Assembly: GCA_021789795.1 (NCBI GenBank)
Contig: JAJYJA010000072.1
Location: 1 to 11,084 of the forward strand
Origin: Deltaproteobacteria bacterium
GTDB taxonomy: Bacteria; Desulfobacterota; Desulfobulbia; Desulfobulbales; VMSU01
Direction: 5' to 3'
Length of the DNA: 11,084 nucleotides
Shown here: one piece after another, positions 7,520 through 11,084 of the stretch
How the letters are laid out: each line of letters begins with the position of its first letter
How positions within the stretch are numbered: position 1 is the stretch's first letter
Made by a program: the position numbers and the translations under genes
The notes under the pieces: model-generated
What the model was told of the DNA's origin: nothing
Seen by the model: only the letters and a program-made list of their open reading frames with translations
Database searches by the model: none

Positions 7520-7563
7520 GTTGAAAGCGGCGGCCAAGACCGGGATCGCCGACTCCCACATTG

Positions 7564-8454
7564 TTACCCCGCCCTCTGGCGGCCCTTGATAAACCGGCAA
7601 AATTCCAGGTAGGCGGCGGGCAGGGTGCGTTTCTTGTGTTGCAGCAGGTAAAAGGAGCGGCGCATTTCCTCCTGCTGCCAGCGTAACTCCCGCAGCCGGC
7701 CCTGGGCCAGTTCCTCTTGCACCGCGAGATGGGAGATGATGGTGGCCCCCAGCCCCTGCTTCACCGCCTCCTTGATGGCGGCGGTGGCGCTGAACTCCGC
7801 CACTACCTGCGCCCTGGAAAGGCTGATTCCCTGTCGGGCCAGGCCCGCCTCCATCGCCTGCCGGGTGCCGGAGCCCTGCTCGCGGAGGACAAAGGGCAGG
7901 CGGCTCAACTCGGCCCCGGTGATTCGCCGCTTGCGGCTCACCGCCGGGGCCGCCACCAGCACCAGACGATCCTGGAACAGTTCCTCGTAGCCGAGGGCGG
8001 CATGGGTGATCCGGGCGCCGACGATCCCACACAACAGCTCGTGCCGCAGCACCATGGCGGTGATGCGGGCCGAATCCTCGACGATCACCCGGAAGGATAC
8101 CTTGGGGTGCCGGTCACGGAACTCCTTGACCAGTTCGGGCAGGGTATAGGTGCCGGGGATGGTGCTGGCCCCGAGGACGATCTCGCCCGCCAGCTCCCGC
8201 TCGCCGCGCAGCTCACCCGCCAGCCGGGCGACGTCTTCCAAGAGCTGCGAGGCCCTGGCGAACAGGATTTCCGCCTCCCTGGTAGGGGCCACCAGACGGC
8301 CCAGGCGGTCGAAGAGGGTGCAGCCCAATTCCCGTTCCAGGGTCTTGACGTGTTCGCTCACCGTTGGCTGACTGATACGAACCTCCCCGGCCGCCTTGGT
8401 GAAGCTCCGGTGCCGGTAAACGGCGGCGAAGACGCGTAGTTGGTGCAAATCCAT
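7564..8454 (-). CDS. LysR-type transcriptional regulator
   Basis: A 296-residue protein with the standard LysR layout. An N-terminal winged helix-turn-helix lies at about 2-60 (MDLHQLRVFAAVYRHRSFTK, then ISQPTVSEHVKTLERELG), followed by a linker helix and a periplasmic-binding-protein-like effector domain to the end. In the effector domain, LGASTIPGTYTLPELVKEF and FVLREQGSGTRQAMEAGL resemble the CysL-like LysR group, which includes regulators described as linked to selenium metabolism. This subgroup is judged from memory of sequence style and is uncertain. It is divergent from the double-cubane reductase operon, which by the usual LysR arrangement is its likely target. The ligand is unknown. 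AAGG about 9 bases before the ATG is a modest ribosome binding site. Confidence 0.92.
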   Translation of the reverse strand: MDLHQLRVFAAVYRHRSFTKAAGEVRISQPTVSEHVKTLERELGCTLFDRLGRLVAPTREAEILFARASQLLEDVARLAGELRGERELAGEIVLGASTIPGTYTLPELVKEFRDRHPKVSFRVIVEDSARITAMVLRHELLCGIVGARITHAALGYEELFQDRLVLVAAPAVSRKRRITGAELSRLPFVLREQGSGTRQAMEAGLARQGISLSRAQVVAEFSATAAIKEAVKQGLGATIISHLAVQEELAQGRLRELRWQQEEMRRSFYLLQHKKRTLPAAYLEFCRFIKGRQRAG

Positions 8455-8471
8455 AGCAAGGTGCCTTCGTT

Positions 8472-8484
8472 GATAGGTATTATC
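8472..8484. promoter_or_regulatory. Candidate LysR-type operator (dyad GATA-N5-TATC)
   Basis: GATAGGTATTATC is an AT-rich interrupted dyad 18 bases upstream of the regulator ATG, in otherwise GC-rich DNA. LysR proteins usually bind AT-rich dyads of the T-N11-A type in the divergent intergenic region. Its position downstream of the candidate regulator promoter would fit autorepression. This is inference from position and symmetry only. Confidence 0.35.
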
Positions 8485-8505
8485 GATTTGACTTATCTCC
8501 TTTCC

Positions 8506-8534
8506 CTATTATTCTGCGGCCCACCGTTTGTAAA
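8506..8534 (-). promoter_or_regulatory. Candidate sigma70 promoter for the LysR-type gene
   Basis: On the minus strand TTTACA (complement of 8529-8534) and TAATAG (complement of 8506-8511) are separated by exactly 17 bases. An AATAAT two bases nearer the -35 is an alternative -10 with a shorter spacer. The -35 ends right where the target duplication of the inserted element begins (8535), so the insertion replaced everything upstream of it. Confidence 0.45.
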
Positions 8535-8542
8535 CCAAAATG
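8535..8542 (+). repeat. Target site duplication, left copy
   Basis: CCAAAATG immediately precedes the left terminal repeat. It is identical to the 8 bases after the right terminal repeat, as expected for duplication of the insertion site. Eight bases is the length produced by the IS66 family. Confidence 0.85.
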
Positions 8543-8695
8543 GTAACTATCCAGCTTAGTGCCGCAGAATTGGCATCTACTGGGAACCGTAACTATTCAG
8601 CCGCGCCCCAGATGCGCGAAACCAGCCGGCGAGCTATACTTTCGGTATGTGAGCCGGCTGGTGACAAAGCAGATGGGGTGCGGCTGGATAGTTAC
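8543..8695. mobile_element. 153-bp MITE with IS66-type ends
   Basis: The element has perfect 13-bp terminal inverted repeats, GTAACTATCCAGC at 8543-8555 and its complement at 8683-8695, and is flanked by the 8-bp direct repeat CCAAAATG. Ends beginning GTAA together with an 8-bp target duplication are the hallmarks of the IS66 family. The element is far too short for a transposase, so it is non-autonomous and would need enzymes acting in trans. A further copy of the end, GTAACTATTCAGC with one change, lies inside at 8589-8601 in the same orientation as the left end. It sits in the divergent intergenic region between the LysR-type gene and the reductase gene. The insertion structure is seen directly; the IS66 assignment rests on known family features. 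Confidence 0.85.
8589..8695 (+). other. Long nested hairpin within the MITE
   Basis: Bases 8589-8610 pair with 8674-8695 along all 22 positions in + strand RNA (20 Watson-Crick, two G-U). Inside, ACCAGCCGGC (8621-8630) pairs perfectly with 8653-8662. An apical stem TATAC/GTATG (8635-8639 with 8645-8649) closes a five-base loop. Internal loops are about 10 and 11 bases. If the reductase operon is transcribed from upstream of the element, this structure would sit in the 5' leader, ending 43 bases before the start codon. The left terminal repeat at 8543-8555 could compete for the same right arm. Confidence 0.75.
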
Positions 8696-8703
8696 CCAAA
8701 ATG
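8696..8703 (+). repeat. Target site duplication, right copy
   Basis: CCAAAATG follows the right terminal repeat directly and is identical to 8535-8542. Confidence 0.85.
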
Positions 8704-8704
8704 T

Positions 8705-8716
8705 GCTTGGCCAAGC
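8705..8716. promoter_or_regulatory. 12-bp perfect palindrome before the reductase start
   Basis: GCTTGGCCAAGC is fully self-complementary and ends 5 bases before the GGAGGAGG ribosome binding site. It could be an operator or part of the ancestral promoter region that the insertion has displaced. There is no direct evidence of binding. Confidence 0.3.
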
Positions 8717-8721
8717 CAACC

Positions 8722-8729
8722 GGAGGAGG
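8722..8729 (+). promoter_or_regulatory. Ribosome binding site that fixes the reductase start
   Basis: GGAGGAGG lies 9 bases before the ATG at 8739. The frame is open further upstream through the inserted element, but this site marks the true start. Confidence 0.8.
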
Positions 8730-8738
8730 CGCAAACCT

Positions 8739-10037
8739 ATGGAGCAGTTTGAGATCAAGGCCTATCCCGCCCTGTGGGAGGGGCTGGGAATGGAGGTGGC
8801 GAGATTCGAGAAGTCGCGGCAGATGCTAGGCGAGATGTACCGCAAGATCTATCTCTCGCAGCCCAACCGCCCGGCGGGCATGGGCTATTTCGACGCCCTG
8901 ATGGCGGAGATCTTCGGGGGCCGGATCGAGGAGATGCTGGCGGTGAAGCGGGCGGGTCGGCCGGTGGTCGGCACCTTCTGCGTCTATATCCCCGAGGAGG
9001 TGGTGGTGGCCGCGGGCGGGGTCTGCGTCGGCCTGTGCGGCGGCTCCCAGGGGCCCATCCCCGACGCCGAGAAGGTCCTGCCCCGCAACATCTGCCCGAT
9101 GGTCAAGTCGGCCTACGGCTTCAAGGCGGCCCGGATCTGCCCTTACTTCCAGACCGTGGACTTCGTTTACGGGGAGACCACCTGCGACGCCAAGAAGAAG
9201 ACCTGGGAGTTGCTGAACCGGCTGGTGCCCACCCACGTCATGGAGATCCCGCAGATGAAGCGGGAGCGGGACAAGGCCCTGTGGCTGGCGGAGGTGCGGG
9301 ACTTCAAGGCCAAGGTGGAGGAGGTGGCTGGGGCGGCCATCACCGCCGGCGAGCTGGGGGCGGCGATTAAGCTGATCAACGACAAGCGGCGGGCCTTGCA
9401 GCGTCTGGCCCGACTGCGCGGCAAACGCCCCTCGCCGATCAGCGGCAAGGACGCCCTGCTGATCGAGCAGATCGCCTTTTACGACGAGCCGGGCCGGTTC
9501 AGCCGCAAGTTAAACGAGCTGTGCGACGAACTGGAGGAGCGGGTGCAAGGCGGCTTGGGCGCGGTTGCCGACAGCGCCCCCAGGGTGATGCTCTCGGGCA
9601 CCCCGATGGCCCTGCCCAACTGGAAGGTGCATCATCTGCTGGAGACGGCGGGGGCGGTGGTGGTGAACGAGGAGAGCTGCATCGGCAGCCGTTACTTCAA
9701 GGATCTGATCGACGAGGGGCCGGACCGTCTTGAGGCCCAACTGACGGCGCTTACCGAGCGGTATATGCAAATCGACTGCTCCTGCTTCACCCCCAACGAC
9801 GAGCGGGTCGAGCAGGTGCTAACAGAGTATCGGCAATCCCAGGCCCAGGGCATCTTGCACTACTCGCTGCAATTCTGCCACACCTACAACATCGAGGAGA
9901 TCAAGATCCGCGAGGCCTGCGAGCGGGAGGGCATCCCCTACCTGGCCATCGAGAGCGACTACTCGCCGGAGGATACCGGCCAGCTGCAAACCAGGATCGA
10001 GGCCTTCCTGGAGCAGATCCGGGAGGCCGCGTGCTGA
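8739..10037 (+). CDS. Double-cubane-cluster type reductase, 2-hydroxyacyl-CoA dehydratase (HgdB) family
   Basis: A 432-residue protein of the HgdB/COG1775 superfamily. Members bind iron-sulfur clusters and take very low-potential electrons from an ATP-driven activase. The sequence resembles the double-cubane cluster proteins, homodimers carrying an [8Fe-9S] cluster, more than true dehydratase subunits. It is one polypeptide with its own activase next to it, and no second dehydratase subunit or CoA transferase is encoded nearby. Cysteines in family-like contexts are Cys81 (FCVYIPEE), Cys96 and Cys100 (GGVCVGLCGG), Cys119 (RNICPMVKSAYGFK), Cys134, Cys149 (GETTCDAKKKTWE), Cys314 (EESCIGSRYF), Cys347 and Cys349 (IDCSCFTPN) and Cys380 (QFCHTYNIEE). 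The natural substrate is unknown; a characterised relative reduces small molecules such as acetylene in vitro. The stop overlaps the activase start by 7 bases. Confidence 0.88.
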   Translation: MEQFEIKAYPALWEGLGMEVARFEKSRQMLGEMYRKIYLSQPNRPAGMGYFDALMAEIFGGRIEEMLAVKRAGRPVVGTFCVYIPEEVVVAAGGVCVGLCGGSQGPIPDAEKVLPRNICPMVKSAYGFKAARICPYFQTVDFVYGETTCDAKKKTWELLNRLVPTHVMEIPQMKRERDKALWLAEVRDFKAKVEEVAGAAITAGELGAAIKLINDKRRALQRLARLRGKRPSPISGKDALLIEQIAFYDEPGRFSRKLNELCDELEERVQGGLGAVADSAPRVMLSGTPMALPNWKVHHLLETAGAVVVNEESCIGSRYFKDLIDEGPDRLEAQLTALTERYMQIDCSCFTPNDERVEQVLTEYRQSQAQGILHYSLQFCHTYNIEEIKIREACEREGIPYLAIESDYSPEDTGQLQTRIEAFLEQIREAAC

Positions 10038-10777
10038 TCGGCATCGATCTGGGCTCCCGGGCCATCAAGCTGGTGGCCCTGGCCGATGGGGCCTGGCTTC
10101 AGTCCGAGGCCCAGGAGAGCGGTTTTGATCCCCGGCGCCAGGCCTTGGCCATGCTCGAAAAATACCCGGCCAGCCGGGTGGTGGCCACCGGTTACGGCCG
10201 GCATCTGGCCCAGCGGCATTTTGCGAGCGAGGCGATCACCGAGATCAAGGCCCACGCCTTGGGCGCCCGGCATCTCTTCCCCGAGTGCTCCACCATCCTC
10301 GATGTCGGGGGCCAGGATTGCAAGGTGATCAGGCTGGATCGGGCCGGACGGGTGGTGAACTTCCAGATGAACGACAAGTGCGCCGCTGGCACGGGAAGAT
10401 TTTTGGAAATCATGGCCGCCACCCTGGGATACGACCTGGTGGAATTCGGGGCCGCGGCCCTCTCCTCCCGGCACGAGACGGCCATCAACAGCATGTGCGC
10501 GGTGTTCGCCGAATCGGAGGTCATCTCGATGAAGAACGCAGGCCTCCCGCCCGCCGATATCGCCCGGGCGGTGCACCTGTCGGTGGCCAACCGGCTGGCC
10601 GCCATGCTCAACCGGGCCGCGCCCGCCGGCGGGCCGCTGGTATTCTCCGGCGGGGTGGCCAAGAACCCCTGCCTGGTGGCCCTGCTGACCAGGCAGACCG
10701 GCGCCCCGGTGCTGGTGCCTCCCTCCCCGGCCCTGGTGGGCGCCTTGGGCGCGGCGCTGTACGCCCAAGGCGCCTAG
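10031..10777 (+). CDS. ATP-dependent activase of the reductase (HgdC-like, BadF/BadG/BcrA/BcrD ATPase family)
   Basis: A 248-residue ASKHA-fold ATPase, normal for the COG1924 activators. As a homodimer with a shared [4Fe-4S] cluster, it hydrolyses ATP to inject electrons into the partner reductase. The nucleotide motif IGIDLGSRAIKLV is at 3-15, ATGYGRHLA at 52-60, and ILDVGGQDCKVI at 89-100. The cluster ligands are Cys117 (NDKCAAGTGRFLE) and Cys156 (SMCAVFAESEVIS). FSGGVAKN is the late phosphate-binding motif. The GTG start at 10031 lies in the end of the preceding gene (7-base overlap), so the two are translationally coupled, probably giving matched amounts. The last codons form a 13-bp hairpin. 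Confidence 0.93.
   Translation: MLIGIDLGSRAIKLVALADGAWLQSEAQESGFDPRRQALAMLEKYPASRVVATGYGRHLAQRHFASEAITEIKAHALGARHLFPECSTILDVGGQDCKVIRLDRAGRVVNFQMNDKCAAGTGRFLEIMAATLGYDLVEFGAAALSSRHETAINSMCAVFAESEVISMKNAGLPPADIARAVHLSVANRLAAMLNRAAPAGGPLVFSGGVAKNPCLVALLTRQTGAPVLVPPSPALVGALGAALYAQGA
10739..10774. terminator. Strong hairpin at the 3' end of the activase gene
   Basis: GGCGCCTTGGGCG (10739-10751) and CGCCCAAGGCGCC (10762-10774) are perfect 13-base inverted arms around a 10-base loop. The hairpin ends on the base before the TAG stop. It lies between two convergent genes and would form in transcripts from either strand. There is no U-run on either side, so it is not a standard intrinsic terminator. 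Transcript-end stabilisation or a weak bidirectional terminator are possibilities. Confidence 0.4.
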
Positions 10778-10803
10778 AAGCTCAACCTCGGCAGCCGGGT
10801 GGC

Positions 10804-11084
10804 TCAATCCTGGTCGAGCGGCTCCTTGATGCTGATGGCGCCGCGCAGGTCGCCCAACTGGTAGTCGGTGGCCAGGTCGTGGGGATAGCGCTCGCTGAGC
10901 ACCTTGCGCACCTCGGGCGCGATCTGGGACTCGGGGCCGTGGCAGGCGAGACAGGGGGGCTTCATCGCTATCGCCTTCAGGTAGCGGAAAAATTTCCCCG
11001 CCGGCTCGTTAACCACCTCGGAGAAGCTCATCTTGTCGATGTCCTCGCCCTGCGAGGCGCGTTCCGCAAAGTCCATGAGGGCCT
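10804..11084 (-). CDS. Single-haem c-type protein, DUF3365/Tll0287-like, C-terminal fragment
   Basis: This is the C-terminal 93 residues of a gene that starts beyond the right edge; the frame stays open to the window end. The haem c motif CLACHG sits in KPPCLACHGPESQIAPEV. The flanking pattern SEVVNEPAGKFFRYLKAIAM and YPHDLATDYQLGDLRGAISI matches the end of the Tll0287-like (DUF3365) haem-binding domain, which occurs as a periplasmic haem protein or as the sensor part of signalling proteins. The stop follows straight after this domain (ending KEPLDQD), so nothing is fused C-terminal to it. An internal ATG at 11074-11076 is probably not the start, because the family domain is longer. It converges on the activase gene; any functional link to the reductase is speculative. 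Confidence 0.75.
   Translation of the reverse strand, partial: ALMDFAERASQGEDIDKMSFSEVVNEPAGKFFRYLKAIAMKPPCLACHGPESQIAPEVRKVLSERYPHDLATDYQLGDLRGAISIKEPLDQD

Noticed and set aside
6624..7589. A 321-codon + strand frame opposite mtnP
   Set aside because: It is the antisense shadow of mtnP; the Gly/His/Asp-rich translation has no motif.
7427..8032. A 201-codon minus-strand frame overlapping the 3' half of the LysR-type gene
   Set aside because: It lies in another frame of a clear LysR gene, has a Gly/Pro/Arg-rich shadow composition and no recognisable domain.
8635..8640. TATACT inside the element as a -10 for the reductase operon
   Set aside because: It resembles a -10, but no acceptable -35 lies 16-18 bases upstream and the bases form part of the apical stem.
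8543..8695. A native riboswitch in the reductase leader
   Set aside because: Perfect terminal inverted repeats plus an exact flanking 8-bp duplication are explained by transposition. No known riboswitch core was recognised.
8559..8738. A 60-codon N-terminal extension of the reductase reading through the inserted element
   Set aside because: The frame happens to be open through the mobile element, but the family N-terminus and a strong GGAGGAGG site point to the ATG at 8739.
1..11084. CRISPR arrays, tRNA or rRNA genes, phage genes, complete insertion sequences
   Set aside because: I looked for spaced direct repeats, cloverleaf-like segments and transposase or phage motifs on both strands and saw none beyond the short non-autonomous element.

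Overview
The window is GC-rich bacterial chromosome. It reads as an anaerobic member of the Desulfobacterota (possibly Desulfobulbales-like). That placement is inferred from the gene order tsf-pyrH-frr-uppS-cdsA-dxr-rseP-tsaB, the high GC, and an oxygen-sensitive-type double-cubane reductase with its activase. No rRNA or other marker in the window settles the taxonomy.

Left part (1-6100, + strand): a tightly packed housekeeping run begins with the last codons of tsf (EF-Ts). It continues with pyrH (UMP kinase), frr (ribosome recycling factor), uppS (undecaprenyl diphosphate synthase), cdsA (CDP-diglyceride synthase), dxr (DXP reductoisomerase), rseP (site-2 membrane protease) and tsaB (tRNA t6A factor). 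Genes overlap or are separated by 3 to 37 bases, so they probably form one transcription unit. It links translation, pyrimidine supply, the isoprenoid/bactoprenol pathway and phospholipid synthesis.

Middle (6097-7563, - strand): mtnP and apt form a two-gene adenine salvage operon. MTA phosphorylase releases adenine and Apt converts it to AMP. The operon has a candidate sigma70 promoter and strong Shine-Dalgarno sites. It meets tsaB tail-to-tail, with both stop codons sharing the four bases CTAG.

Right part (7564-10777): a LysR-type regulator (- strand) is divergent from a two-gene operon. That operon encodes a double-cubane-cluster type reductase of the 2-hydroxyacyl-CoA dehydratase (HgdB-like) family and its ATP-dependent activase (HgdC-like); the two genes overlap by 7 bases. 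The natural substrate is not evident. The 284-base divergent intergenic region contains a 153-bp non-autonomous insertion (8543-8695) with 13-bp terminal inverted repeats starting GTAA and a perfect 8-bp target duplication, CCAAAATG. This is a MITE with IS66-type ends. It can fold into a long nested hairpin and lies between the probable regulator operator and the reductase gene.

The right edge (10804-11084, - strand) holds the C-terminal part of a single-haem c-type protein of the DUF3365/Tll0287-like family; its start lies outside the window.
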